This document shows, piece after piece, positions 33,959 to 46,229 of a stretch of 64,000 nt of DNA (positions are counted from its first letter, which is position 1; each line of letters begins with the position of its first letter). The notes under the pieces are model-generated. The model worked only from the letters and a program-made list of their open reading frames with translations, did no database searches and was not told the DNA's origin. The stretch comes from Excoecaria cochinchinensis (Eukaryota; Streptophyta; Magnoliopsida; Malpighiales; Euphorbiaceae), in assembly GCA_947683425.1 (NCBI GenBank), contig CANTUQ010000073.1, positions 5,490,501 through 5,554,500 on the forward strand. Direction: 5' to 3'. The translations under genes were made by a program, and so were the position numbers.

Positions 33959-34540
33959 GTATAATTGTTATTATTATTATTTAATGGATATGTTAATTAT
34001 AATAATTATGAGTATTATTAAATATTTATCTTAATTATTATTATGATTATTGTAATGTTGTGCTAATTATTATTATTATTATTATTATTATGTAATGGGT
34101 AGGTTAATTAGTATTATTAATAGTTTTATTAAATAATTATCTTAATTATTATTATTGTTATTATTTTTATTAAGAAGTTGTGTTAATTTTAGTTATTATT
34201 ATTATTATTATTATTGTTAATTGGGTATGCTAATTGGTATTGTTATTAATATTATTAAATATTTATCCTAATTATTATTCTGATTATTATAATTTTTATT
34301 AAGTAGTTGTGTTAATTATTATTGTTATTATTTAATGGGTATGTTAAGTAGATATATTATTAGTGTTGTTATTATTTTTATTAAGAAGTTGTGTTAATTT
34401 TAGTTATTATTATTATTATTATTCAATATGTTATTATTATTAAATTAAAATCAGTAAAATTTGTACCTTAATTAATATTATTATTATGTTAATTTGTATT
34501 GTTATTATTATTATTATTTATTTATGGTAATTGATATTGT
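33914..34540 (+). repeat. (ATT)n-rich microsatellite region in CACTA element 1
   Basis: Repeated ATT runs at 33914-33957, 34063-34090, 34195-34215, 34405-34425 and 34499-34520 are separated by similar 100-130 bp stretches containing TAATGGGTATGTTAATTA-like sequence, suggesting old tandem amplification. Confidence 0.75.
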
Positions 34541-35129
34541 TATTATAATTATTTTTTTTAATTTGTAAATATTCCCGACGGAAATTGAATTTCCGTCGGT
34601 AATTTTTCCGACGGAAATTGAATTTCCGTCGGAAATTCCCGACGGAAATTGGATTTCCGTAGGCAAATTTACAGACGAAAATTAAATTTCCGTTGGTAAT
34701 TCCCGACGGAATTTTTTCCGTCGGTACTTTTTCCGATGGAAATTGAATTTCCGTCGGAAAAAGTACCGACGGAAATTTAATTTCCGTCGGGAAATTTGCC
34801 TACGCCTAATTTCCCGACGAAATTTTATTCCGTCGGTAATTTTATTTCCCGACGGAAATTCCTTATTTTCCGTCGGGAAAAGCACAATTTCTTGTATTGG
34901 AAACAATTACAATACTTTATATGTCTATTTATACTTTTTTGTGTCTCATAAGGTGCTATTATTTATAGAATGTACGCACAAATTTAAAAGCCCAAAAAGT
35001 TAAAAAGCAGTTCAAAATATAAACAACATAATAACTAAACCAATAAAATTTTGTAAAATAAATCTTTTTTTCTTAATGTCATATTTTACTTTTAGCAATT
35101 GGTATATGCGAGTAGTGCTGTTGCCGGTT

Positions 35130-35280
35130 AATTGTACTATTATTTATACGTTGCACAAGATTGAAAGAAAAGAAGAGTGCTAACTTCTCTTGGAGCACGC
35201 TCAAATAATGAAATTCACATTTTAACAACTACAAACATACGTTAATTAATTACAAAATCCGTTCATCTTATATAAACAAT
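35130..35280 (+). repeat. 151 bp repeat, copy 1, matching DNA upstream of the glucanase gene
   Basis: AATTGTACTATTATTTATACGTTGCACAA and TTCTCTTGGAGCACGCT segments align with 53492-53642 over equal length, at roughly 85% identity by eye. Flanks do not align. The rest of 34903-35476 shows no gene. Confidence 0.75.
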
Positions 35281-35476
35281 TAATTCCTTGCTTCAGCTTC
35301 ATCTTTAGACTGTTCACCTGATCGGAAGTATCAGATGATTAGATTTATACATGTACTATATTCTTGCTCTATTTACATTACTTTTGACTCTTTAAGGGAA
35401 GGGGAGAGTTGCTCTTCAGCCATCATGTTCTCTTCTATCTCGTGCTGATTTGAGGCTTCTATTTTCACTAGCTAAT

Positions 35477-37915
35477 CAACTGTGAAAGCTGGTCGCTTCG
35501 CAATAGACAAGAAATCACCCATATTTCATCGTTAGCAATCAACTTACGAGGACGCCTATTGAGAATCATAAGGTAGATATCATGCAGTTGCCACCCAATA
35601 AAATATTGAGAAATGTATTCTAATCTTATGAGACCAAAACCAGACAGAGTTCGGGATCTCACTCTTATTTATACCTTTGGTCAATGTTATGTGATTGAGT
35701 TTTTAGAGTTAATTATTTTATCTCCCTTCTCATACGATCTGCAATAAAATTAAAACGCATTTCAAGCATATTCGAAAAGCAGTAAAGAAAGCAATAAACA
35801 GAGCAATAAATAAATTATAAGTGAAAAATATGGGACAGAACAATCCCCCAAAATAATAAAGGCAAAAATAAATAAAGAAAATAAAATTGCCTCAAAAACT
35901 AATTATAAGTACCCAAAATAAATAATATACAAAAAGGAATAAAATAAAATACATAATACATAAATCGAGACATTTATTAGATCTTAACAACATTGGTTCC
36001 CTTTTGTTACCTTAAAAATTGGAGAATTGTGTTTGGGCATTTATTGTGAAAACCGGGATGAATGATCCCATTTTATGAAAATTAATTCTTCTTTTGAAAG
36101 TGAAAGTTTATTGGTTAAAATCATGATATTGGTCTTATTTTATTAATAAAAATTCCAATTTATTAATAAAATTATTTTTTGTGATTTTTAATTAAACGTG
36201 CATAAACCTTTTAATTACAAGACAAACTAAAATAACAACAGGAACAAACCAAAAGACAATAAATGAAAATGCACGAAATATAAACTCAAACCGAGAAGCT
36301 TAAATCTCCTTTGCCCCCACATCTCTATTCGGTGGAATAAACTCACATGCGTGGATTTATTAGATTGATAAAACAAAAAAAGACAAATAGTTAGTAATGA
36401 AATAACACAATAATATAACTGATTTGTAAAGAGGTAAGTGATATTAACACAAATAAACAAGCAACTAACCACGTAGTAGGAATAAATATGAAAATAACAA
36501 GGTGTATTAACAGCAAATGTATCGAAATAATCTAAATGAATTAATATGACACATGTATTAACAGTACTAACAAACATATCAATTAAGACACTTAAACAAT
36601 AATTAAATAGACGAAGGAGCAAATATATAAAATTAAGAAAAGCATTTATGATCATTACGAAAACAAGGTTCGACAAAATACTGGAGATTAACAAAATAGA
36701 TTAATAACTAAAAATAAAACAGACAAAACCAATATGTTAGATATTATACAAATTGGACTAATTATACTCCATGTATTATGCCAACAACTAATTAAGCTAA
36801 GCTAAGTTCACATGCTAATTATAACAGACAACAACCAATACATTAATAATAATTTACAATAATTTATAGTGGAGAAAACAGTTGAGCGATAGAAAATAAG
36901 AATAGAAGAATATTGGCACTAACCCGTATATTTACCCTCAGAAGTTTCGATTCTGGCTGTAAAAAGAATGAAGATTGATTTCCTATCGATTGTTTGAAAA
37001 ACGAGAATTAAGAAAACTTGGATCTGTTGCCAAAAATTTGAAATCAAAAACTAGTATTTTTGCTTGAAAACAGAAGATGAAAAACTGATTCTTAAACACA
37101 AAAAATTAATTTTTTTGGCTCAAGAACAATTAGAATTTTTCAAGAAAACTCATAAAATCTTTTTCTTTTTTCAGAGCTTTTCCAGTCGCCGTTCCAATGC
37201 TCCCCTCCCCTTCTTCAGGTGTTAACTTTTCTTTTTATATGATTCTCGTAAAAATTAGGTTTTTAGGAGTTTTAATCCTATTTAAAGTCCTAATTATCTT
37301 TTTAGAAATACAGTTTTATCCTTTAGGAAAATTCAGAAAAGAATTTGAGTTTAATTTTAACAGAAAAATTGTGAAAAAATAAAAAACAGAGTTCGCGCGA
37401 GGTAGGGGACGCACGAGGTGTGGCCTCGCGAGAGGCAGGCCGCGCCTCGCTCCCGAGGTGGCTGCCTCCCAGGAGGCCGTACCTCGCGTGCGGCCTTTGC
37501 GAGGCCGCATGCATCGCGAGGTGCGAGCTCTAGGCCACACCTCACGTGCAGCCTTTGCGAGGCCGCGCGCGTTGCGAGGTGCAGCCTCGCAGGAGGCCGC
37601 ACTTCGTGTGCGGGCTTTCGTTCGATAGGCCGTACATAGGGTGCGAGGCCTCGCGCACTGCCCGTATGCTGCATCTCACTCGCCGCCCGCGGGCGCTGCG
37701 CCTTGCGTGTGCTGCCCCCAGGAGTCGCTTCATGCACGCCGCGCATCCCGCGGCGGTGGGCCCCCAAAAACTCTAAAAAATAAAATAAAAAATTTTATTC
37801 AAAAAGGAGGTTTCGACAAGGAAATCATCACTTCTAACCTTTTTGCCTAGGAGCGAATATCATTTTCATCACTGGGTAACCTTGGTCAGGGCTGCCTCAG
37901 GACCCGATGTCTACA
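35477..37915 (-). mobile_element. 3' LTR of element B, outer end truncated
   Basis: It aligns from GTGAAAGCTGGTCGCTTCGC with 43827-46221, including GGAGTCGCCACCCAATAAAA-like sequence, AT-rich body, GC island (about 37395-37765) and edge GATGTCTACA. The first about 90 bp present in the 5' LTR are missing here. Confidence 0.85.
37395..37765 (-). other. GC island of the element B 3' LTR
   Basis: Recurrent GAGGCCGCAC, GCGAGGTGCG and CCTCGCG modules, several in inverted pairs such as GAGGTG...CACCTC. It is a sharp compositional change within a very AT-rich LTR. No credible protein. Confidence 0.75.
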
Positions 37916-37935
37916 GTTACCCCCAATTTTAGGGA
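37916..37935 (-). other. Polypurine tract of element B
   Basis: On the minus strand CCCTAAAATTGGGGGTAAC lies directly before the 3' LTR start TGTAGACATC. Confidence 0.6.
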
Positions 37936-38074
37936 ACGTAGTGCATGGGTGCCTAGGTGAGCCAAAACTCAAAGAAAAAAGGAAGATATGCGTGCCTGAG
38001 GCAGTTGTCTTTTCGGTCTGAATGACGTTGTTGTGGGTAATTACCATAAATTTGCCGACCTGTTAACCCTTATT

Positions 38075-38612
38075 GCTTTGGCATCGAACTTGTGCGGTGT
38101 CTAGCCTCCTTTGTGGTCTGTAATTGAGTTTGATGTGGTGTCTAACCTCCTCCATTGCGGTATCTAACCAAAGCGGTGTATAGCCCCAGCCGTGTAGGTA
38201 TCTAACCTGTTGATGCGGTGTCTAACCTCCTCCGTTGCGGTATCTAACCAAAGCGGTGTATAGTCCCAGCCGTGTATGTATCTAACCTATTGGTGCGGCA
38301 TCTAACCTCCTCCATTGCGGCATCTAGCCCAAGCGGTATATAGCCCAAGCTGTATAGGCATCTAACATGTTGGTGCGGTGTCTAACCTCCTCAATTGTGG
38401 CATCTAACCCAAGCGGTGTATAGCCCCAGCCATGTAGGTATCTAACCTGTTGGTGCGGTGTCTAGCCTCCTCCGTTGCGATATCTTACCAAAGCGGTGTA
38501 TAGCCCCAGCCGTGTAGGTATCTAACCTGTTGGTGCGGTGCCTAACCTCCTCCATTACGGCATCTAACTCAAGCGATGTATAGCCCCAGCCGTGTAGGTA
38601 TCTAACCTATCT
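38075..38612 (-). repeat. 80 bp tandem array in element B
   Basis: About 6.7 units; GCGGTG starts recur at 38215, 38295 (GCGGCA), 38375, 38455 and 38535, exactly 80 bp apart. Unit parts are TCTAACCTCCTCC, TTGCGGTATCTAACC, AAGCGGTGTATAGCCCCAGC and CGTGTAGGTATCTAACCT. It occupies the same place as the unrelated 14640-15010 array of element A. Confidence 0.92.
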
Positions 38613-41600
38613 GAATAAAACAAACAATGTTAAATCATCTCATCATAATAATCATTTCGATCATTTAACTTTCACGAAGGTTCAATTTTTATTATCTCAT
38701 TTTCCCATTTTATCATTTATGGTTTGTCATATCATGTATATTACTTTCATCTTTGCCATGTCAAAAGTGTGTTAAACGATTAAGAGAAATAAAAGATCAT
38801 TTGTATACAGAATATATCTATTTAGTATGAAAAATAAATGAAGCTAAAGATCATGATAGATAATCTCCTTGAATATTAGCTACAGATGGTCGGTGGGCTC
38901 CTCAGGATCACTCTTGCCTGGATAGTGCACCATTGGCATGTCTGGTCTTGTACGCCTCTTAGGAGGGCTTCATACTTGCAGGGAGGCTGAGAATGCCTCT
39001 TTATGGGCTCACATGATTTTAACTTGCATTGGCTTCATCTTATCCTCATCTTGCCGAAATTGCCCTTTGGTTCAGCCCTTTCCTGTAAAGTTGTTTGACA
39101 CAAAAGCATGTACAAAAGAATGTGCGTGCGTAATGTGTGTAAAATATATACGCAAAACTATACAGATGCAAAGAATTAACGTACAGAAATTATGTGTACA
39201 CAACCATACGTACAAAGGACTGAATGCATATGATATATGCTATACTATGCATGCTAAACACCTGCAAAGAATTACGTGTTATATGTATGTAGGAATTATA
39301 TACACTGGATGTACGCGAAGAATCGCATATGCAAAGTATATATAGAAAGTTCATGCATGTGTGAATGCATGTTGAGTATCATGAAAGGCTGTGCATGTGT
39401 AAAGTTGTGCAGAGAGATATGCGAAAAATTGTATATGCGAGATGTACGTTAGATGCAAAAGTGGAAAGACCACATCCTAGGTGATTAAGGGACTCGTTAA
39501 AGGTACTGCCCATACTGTCTGATGCCCCCAAGGATCTGAAAGAGTATTATTCTAGCTTAAGATCTTTGATCCATAATCCTTTCAGATAGAACTGTCCGAT
39601 GTGCATCTTTGCCCCTTGGTCAATGAGTATGCGCCATTTTGCTATGAGCTGGTGCAACATTTTTGCCCCCCAGGATTCTGACTCACGTCCTGCATTATAT
39701 TACCCTCTGCCCGAAAGGAGATTATCTGAAGTAATGCTCCCTTATTGCTCCAGGCATGAGAAATCATTATTTCAAAGGTAGTGCATCACTTGTGGATTTT
39801 CACACTAGCTTACTTTGTGGGAAATGCATCTCTTTTAGGATTTTCACACAACCCTGTGCCTCATTTTTTGCTTGAAATGGACCCAACCCACTCCAGCGGC
39901 TTTCATTCATTTTTTTAAAATACAGACTGCCTGTAAGGCTATTTTACTTTTAATCGAAGATTAATCTTTTGCTTTTATAAGTGCACATAAGGTATGGATG
40001 CCCAGTCCAACGGTTGATAATGGGACTCATCGACTTAGGCATCTAGCCGGCGAGAGCAGTAGTAAAGCATAGTTATTTAGATTAGATGCATCCAACAATG
40101 GATGATGTTCCTCTTTTTATAAAAGAACTAAAAAGATAATGAACACGTGAGTTAAATTGCCTTTGTTTTATATGATTCTGCAAAATTGTGTACATTTCAG
40201 CCTGATTTCTCCATATATGATCATTATTTAACATGGATTCAAAATGCAAAACTACATCTAATTTCAAAGTAGATCTTTTAAGCATCAAACTCCTGTTTCC
40301 AATTAGCCCTCTCGGATTTTCTTGATTGGATATTTTCTCTCAAGCCTCTAATTTTTTGCTCAGGTTTTTTTTGTTGGTTTTTTTTGAAAGTAAATTTCAT
40401 ATGTAACATTGAGGACGAAACTCAACTCAAATGCATAAATGCACTCGTGGCTTCCCGCTTGAAGCTCAAGAAATACCATATGCCTCTTCTTATGTACCGA
40501 ACCTTATTAGAACGTCATCTCCACTAATTGGATAAGACTGAACCAAAAATCAAGAGGTCTTACTTCGATTGTAACGTTAGGCTTAGATAGATGGCTATCA
40601 AAGGAGGATCAGGTTGCTAGAGAAAAATGGCCGCAATATTTACTTGATTGATGATAGGACCATTCTCGGCTCAATTGCATACTATAAAGGTATTCTTAAA
40701 TTTGGGCTTAATAATACTTTAGCTCATCAAGCTCAGAAGTTAAAAGGATAACCATTGAAACTCATCAAGGGGTACTATCTTAAGCTCTACCTTTTTTCCT
40801 TCTTATTTTTTTTTCTTTTTTCTTTTTTCTTTTTTTTTTTTGCTCATGTCTCTTATTATGCAAAGAGTTTGTTAATAATTAAACCCTCTTCTAGAAGTGT
40901 AAAACCCATCCTTATCAGGGCAATTTTTGATAGCCCAAAGAATTATCAATGATTGAAACTCTTTTCCAAAGTGTAAGCCCATCCTTATAAGGGCAATTTT
41001 TGATAGCCCAAAGAATTGTCTAAATGTACATCCATCCTTACTGGAGCGGCCATTCTTCTAAGAGGAGGCAAAAATTATTTTAGGCGAAGGGTATTTTCAA
41101 CATGTGTAATAACAAAATCGGTAAGCATTTAGCATACCAGCATAAAGGCTCAACGGGCTGGCAAGCGATTGTGAAATAAAGGTAGAAAATAGTCATTTAG
41201 AGAGCTGTACAAAGAAGGGCTGCCTAAATCATTTCCTAGGTTCTGTCTTATCCAGAGATTGCTTTGATGGATAATTAGAAAGATTTTAGTGCTCTTAGTG
41301 AGTTTTTATCCAATTCGCTAATTGCAACTAGTTTTCTTTTAGCTTGTTTCTTTTTTTCACTTTTTATTTCAATCTCTCAGAATTCTCCTCTCTTCAGGAG
41401 CTATATCAGATGCTATTAAGATTTTCTTTGGGTTTTTAAAGTTTCAGGATTAAATGGAATAGCATCTGTTGAATCAATGGCAAATATGAATGTGTCATGA
41501 TTATGCATAGTGAAATCACAAGAAGTACCGCACAAAATAAGCAAAATCATTCATTTCATTTAATAAAAATTAAAATTGAAAATATCCTTATCAAATAGTT

Positions 41601-41714
41601 TCAGAACAAAAAAAATTCTAAGTAGCTATCTTCTTCTTTTCAGCCAGCACCAATGTCATAGTCAAATGGTTTATTGTCATACTCGGGGATTGTCCACCTT
41701 TCCCATTTGGGCAC
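38613..41714. other. Non-coding interior of element B, including three blocks shared with element A
   Basis: Shared blocks lie at 39778-39900, about 40285-40362 and 41387-41450. A cluster of CATATG/GCATGC/GTACA-rich imperfect repeats spans about 39100-39470. No gene recognised. Confidence 0.6.
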
Positions 41715-42485
41715 TTAATCCATTTTATTCTTTTCTTTTTGCTTTTCTGGGTTAGAGATCTGCTTACTGTCAATAGGGTCTTGAACCTGATGCCTTAAAG
41801 TCCGATAATGGTCTGTCAAATGCCCGGTGTGTTGGTGGAAGGCACAATATTGATCCGCCTTATGATCGAGATGACCTTGACTTCTAGCAGTCTTAGCAGG
41901 CAGTGGTTGTAGTATCCCTTCCTTCATCAGCCTCTTAAAAACCCAAGACAAGGGTTTGCCCAAATTAGAATAATGCCTCAGAGCCGATTCAGTTGCTGAT
42001 ACTTTTTCTGTCCTTCGGGTACCACTGTTATCATCACCGCAACTAACTCCTAGACTTGCAGGGTCAGTAGTAGTCTTGTTGAGAGGTGCCCAGATAGTTG
42101 CAAGCTTGGATTTCATAATTCCTTCTTCAAGACCAACTAGTTTATGTTTCATGATTAGGGAACTAGGAAGGCCTATTAATTGTAAAGGCTCTGGTCCTTT
42201 TACCTTTCTTACTTGCCCAACTGGTGAATCAAGCGGCACCCTGCCTCTAGGCTTGAAAGTGGACGGAAGCATTAGGACCGTTGCTGCATAAGCCCTTTCA
42301 ACTGTGGTCGGCTCATCTTGGTTAAGAGCAGTCGCCATAAACTGAGCTTAAAGAATGAGGGCCATGGCATCCATTCTTTCCTTGGCCGTGGCCAACAACC
42401 TCTTTTCAAGTTCTTCAATCCTTCCATCTATCTCTTGGGCAATTAGGGCACGAATCTCTTCAATCTATTGTGGAAAATTGGCCAT
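41715..42485 (-). pseudogene. gag of element B, internally deleted
   Basis: Minus strand from ATG at 42483-42485 (MANFPQ), followed by TAG and, after a short coiled-coil-like segment (IDGRIEELEKRLLATAKER), TAA; the frame then stays open from 42338 to 41715. The C-terminal part matches element A gag: PLSWVFKRLMKEGILQPLP and the zinc-knuckle-like CAFHQHTGHLTDHY. The central capsid-like part present in element A (PELPKFDGTLDP region) is missing. It cannot make a complete gag protein. Confidence 0.75.
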
Positions 42486-42639
42486 TTTTGAATATTTGAG
42501 TCTCTATTAACTGCCCTTTGATCCTTATCCTAGCTGTACAGACAGAACCCTCTAATTAGGCGACTGTCGGAACTTCAAAACCACTTAGGTAAATGGTCTA
42601 TGATGGCTGAACTGTAGAGGGGTTAGGATGATGCATGTA

Positions 42640-42990
42640 ATGCATGGAAAAATTTTATACCCAGGACGATATGTACATGTGATATATTATATACACAGGA
42701 TAAAATGTACACACACCAAATGAAATGCATATGCTTTTATGTGCATGAATGACATGTAATGCATGATCGTGCTGAAAGATCGAGAAATTACAATGATACA
42801 TGTGATACATGGAAAAAATTATACATAGAATGACATGTACTCGTGAAAACTACATGCACCGAATAGATGTACACACACAAAGTGACATGTATATGTTTTT
42901 CTTTCTTTTTCTTTTTATGAAAATTATATGTACAGAATAGAGCGTATTCACACGAAATGAAATTGTATATTTTGGCATGCATGAATGGTA
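42640..42990 (-). repeat. Imperfect repeats in element B leader
   Basis: Two to three imperfect copies of about 130-180 bp contain ACATGTAATGCATG, GATACATGGAAAAA, ATGTACACACAC and GACATGTATATG. They lie between gag and the PBS. Confidence 0.5.
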
Positions 42991-43718
42991 CACGGTGCAT
43001 GAACATGCTGTGCAGCATCCACAATAACATGCAAGCAGATAGATCCTTCCAACCTTATCATTCCCACACTCGAGGTCGTGCGATCTCTTTTTTAGGTGGG
43101 CTTGACCCATGGGTCAATAGGGAACCCAATGGGCGTGTATGGTGCATGGTGAGGGACCAACAGCATAACACTCTTAATTTAAAGCACATGAATATGAATT
43201 TTGGCCATTATATATTTGGACCTTTCAAACAGACTAAAAATGGGCCCACTGGGGCATGAGAGCCTTTGATGAGTGTCCAATTAATATGTTTGAATTTGTT
43301 CAATATTTAAGGGCTCATGTAGCAAGCACATTTTTAGGGTACATATCACCCAGTGGAGGTTTCTATTGCCATTACATGAGCTTTAGTCAAGGGTGGTGTT
43401 ACTTTAGGTCTACACAAGTATGGTCCCTGCCAATGGGTCTAGCTCATCGCGAGAATAACGATAGATCGAGTCTCCATTTGATATACCATTGATGGTACAA
43501 GACTTAAACTGGTGATTATCCCGAGCACTTCCCTACAATGAGTGAAAGTAGGGTTGTGCTTTAGGAATGCACCGGGGTAAAATAAGGGACCAACTAGCAT
43601 AGTTCTAAGGCTCTAATGTATGCAATGCAATTTTTCGAAAAGTGATAAAATTTCTTAACCCTAAACCCGTTTATATTAGATTAACCAAATGTACTTTCAG
43701 AGCAAAATCTCATGATGT

Positions 43719-43735
43719 CCCCAGTGGAGTTGTTA
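43719..43735 (-). other. Primer-binding site of element B
   Basis: On the minus strand TAACAACTCCACTGGGGA directly follows LTR end GTCACA. It resembles the TGGCGACTCCACTGGGGA site of plant Ogre/Tat elements (recalled, tRNA-Arg type) with three G-to-A changes. Confidence 0.6.
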
Positions 43736-43736
43736 C

Positions 43737-46221
43737 TGTGACGCGCGCGAACCCGCTCGGCATCTGGATCGCTCTCAGAAGTCTACTTTTTGGACTCGAG
43801 ACCAGATGGAGGTTCTTTAAGACTCGTGAAAGCTGGTCGCTTCACAATGGACAGGGAATCACCCCTATTCCATCGTTGGCAATCAACCTACGAGGACGTC
43901 TATTGGGAATCATAAGGTAGGTATCATGGAGTCGCCACCCAATAAAATATTGAAAAATAGATTCTAACCTTATGAGACCAAAACTAAAGAGAGTTCGGGA
44001 CCTCACTGTTATTTATACCTTTGCTTAATGTTATGTGATTGAGTTTTTAGAGTTAATTATTTTATCTCCATTCTCACACGATCATACAATAAAATTAAAA
44101 CGCATTTTAAGCATATTCGGAAAGTAGTAAAGAAAGCAATAAAGAGAGGAATAAATAAATTACAAGTGAAAAATATGGGACAAAACAATCCCCCAAAATA
44201 ATAAAGGCAAAAATAAATAAAGGAAATAAAATTGCCCCAAAAACTAATTACAAGGACCCAAAATAAATAATATACAAAAGGGAATAAAATAAAATACATA
44301 AATCGGGATATTTATTAGATCTCAGGAACACTGATTCCCTTTTGTTAACTTAAAAATTGGAGAATTATGTTTGGGCATTTATTGTGAAAACCGGGATGAG
44401 TGGTCCCATTTTATGAAAATTAATTCTCCTTTTGAAAGTGAAAGTTTATTGGCTAAAATCAGGATATTGGTCCTATTTTATTAATAAAAATTCCAATTTA
44501 TTAATAAAAGTATTTTTTGTGATTTTTAATTAAACGTGTATCAACCTTTTAATTACAAGACAAACGAAAATAACAACAGGAACAAACCAAAAGAAAATAG
44601 ATGAAAATGCACGAAATATAAAATCAAACCGAGAAACTTAAACCTCCTTTGCCCCCACATCTCTATTCGGTGGAATAAACTCACATGCGTGGATTTATTA
44701 GATTGATAAAACAAAAAAAGACAAATAGTTAGTAATGAAATAACACAACAATATAACTGATTTGTAAAGAAGTAAATAATATTAACACAAATAAACAAGC
44801 AACTAACCACGTAGTAGGAATAAATATGAAAATAAGAAGGTGTATTAACAGCAAATGTATCGAAATAATCTAAATGAATTAATATGACACATGTATTAAC
44901 AGTACTAGCAAACATATCAATTAAGACACTTAAACAATAATTAAATAGACGAAGGAGCAAATACATAAAATTAAGAAAAGCATTTATGATCATTACGAAA
45001 ACAAGGTTCGACAAAATACTGGAGATTAACAAAATAGATTAATAACTAAAAATAAAACAGACAAAACCAATGTTAGATATTATACAAATTGGACTTATAC
45101 TCCATGCATTATGCCAAAAACTAACTAAGCTAAGCTAAGTTCACATGCTAATTATAACAGACAACAACCAATACAGTAATAATAATTTACAACAATTTAC
45201 AGTGGAGAAAACAATTGAGCGACAGAAAATAAGAATAGAAGAGTATTGGCACTAACCCGTATATTTACCCTCAGAAATTTCGATTCTAGCTGTAAAAAAA
45301 AAAGGAAGATTGATTTCCTATCGATTGTTTGAAAAACGAGAATTAAGAAAACTTGGATCTGTTGCCAAAAATTTGAAATCAAAAACTATTATTTTTGCTT
45401 GAAAACAGATGATGAAAAATTGATTCTTAAACACAAAGAATTAATTTTTTTGGCTTAAGAACAATTAGAATTTTTCAAGAAAACTCAGAAAATCTTTTTC
45501 TTTTTCTTGGAGCTTTTCCAGTTGCCTTTCCAATGCTCCCCTCCCCTTCTTCAAGTGTTAACTTTTCTTTTTATATGATTCTCGTAAAAATTAGGTTTTT
45601 AGGAGTTTTAATCCTATTTAAAGTCCTAATTATCCTTTTAGAAATCCAGTTTTATCCTTTAGGAAAAATCAGGAAAGAATTTGAGTTTAATTTTAACTGA
45701 AAAATGGTGAAAAAACCAGAAAAAATAGAGTTCACGCAAGGTAGGGGACGCACAAGGTGCGGCCCTTCGTGCTGGAGGCCGTGCCTCGCAGACGAGAGGT
45801 GCGGCCTCGCGCGAGGTAGGCCCCGCCTCACGTGGGAGGTAGCGGCCTCGTAGGAGGCCGCACCTCACAATCACGAGGTGCAGGCTCGAGGCTGCACCTC
45901 GCGTGCGGCCTCATATAGTTTGCAGCCTCTGTGCGAGAGGCTACACGCTTCGCGCGCAAGGCCTCACGCATTGCCCGTACGCTGCGTCTCATTTGCCGCC
46001 CTAGGGCGCTGCGCCTCGCGCGTGTTGCCCCCAGGAGCCGCTTCACGCGCAGCCCGCAGCGGCGGGCCCTTGAAAACTCTAAAAAACAAAATAAAATAAT
46101 TTATTGAAAAAGGAGGTTTCGACAAGGAAATCATCACTTCTAATCTTTTTGCCTAAGAGCAAATATCATTTTCATCACTGGGTAACCTTTGTCTGGTCTA
46201 CCTCAGGACCCGGTGTCTACA
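43737..46221 (-). mobile_element. 5' LTR of element B
   Basis: 2485 bp from TGTGACGCGCG to GGTGTCTACA; on the minus strand it starts TGTAGACACC and ends GTCACA. GC island at about 45740-46075, with near-perfect inverted modules such as GAGGTGCAG (45875) and CTGCACCTC (45892). The right flank is element D sequence. Confidence 0.85.
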
Positions 46222-46229
46222 TCAGCAAG

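Larger units (their letters stand above)
32853..34899 (+). mobile_element. Non-autonomous CACTA (En/Spm) element 1
   Basis: 2047 bp beginning CACTACAAGAAAATGG and ending TTTCTTGTATTG, flanked by exact 3 bp duplications GAA (32850-32852 and 34900-34902). Subterminal regions are packed with direct and inverted copies of a TTCCGTCGCTAA / TTAGCGACGGAAA motif on the left and a CCCGACGGAAATT motif on the right. The interior has a GC-rich CT block (33346-33870) and (ATT)n runs. No transposase is present. Element 2 at 61833 is a second copy in the opposite orientation. Confidence 0.92.
35477..46221 (-). mobile_element. Element B: gag-only Ogre/Tat-like LTR retrotransposon
   Basis: Minus-strand order: 5' LTR 43737-46221, PBS 43719-43735, leader of about 1.2 kb, gag remnant 42485-41715, about 3.8 kb of non-coding DNA with an 80 bp tandem array, PPT 37916-37935, 3' LTR 35477-37915. 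Protease, RT, RNase H and integrase are all absent. The 3' LTR lacks about 90 bp at its outer end, so no TSD can be paired; the right flank is TCAGC. It is inserted in element D between RNase H and integrase. Confidence 0.82.

Noticed and set aside
33432..33959. Long Pro/Ser-rich open frame
   Set aside because: It lies in the CT/GC-rich core of a CACTA element, runs into an (ATT)n microsatellite that gives poly-Tyr, and the opposite strand is equally open. Composition explains it.
37357..37767. Arg/Ala/Gly-rich frames in the LTR GC islands, both strands
   Set aside because: GC-rich palindromic repeats remove stops in all frames; no match between the two LTR copies at protein level.
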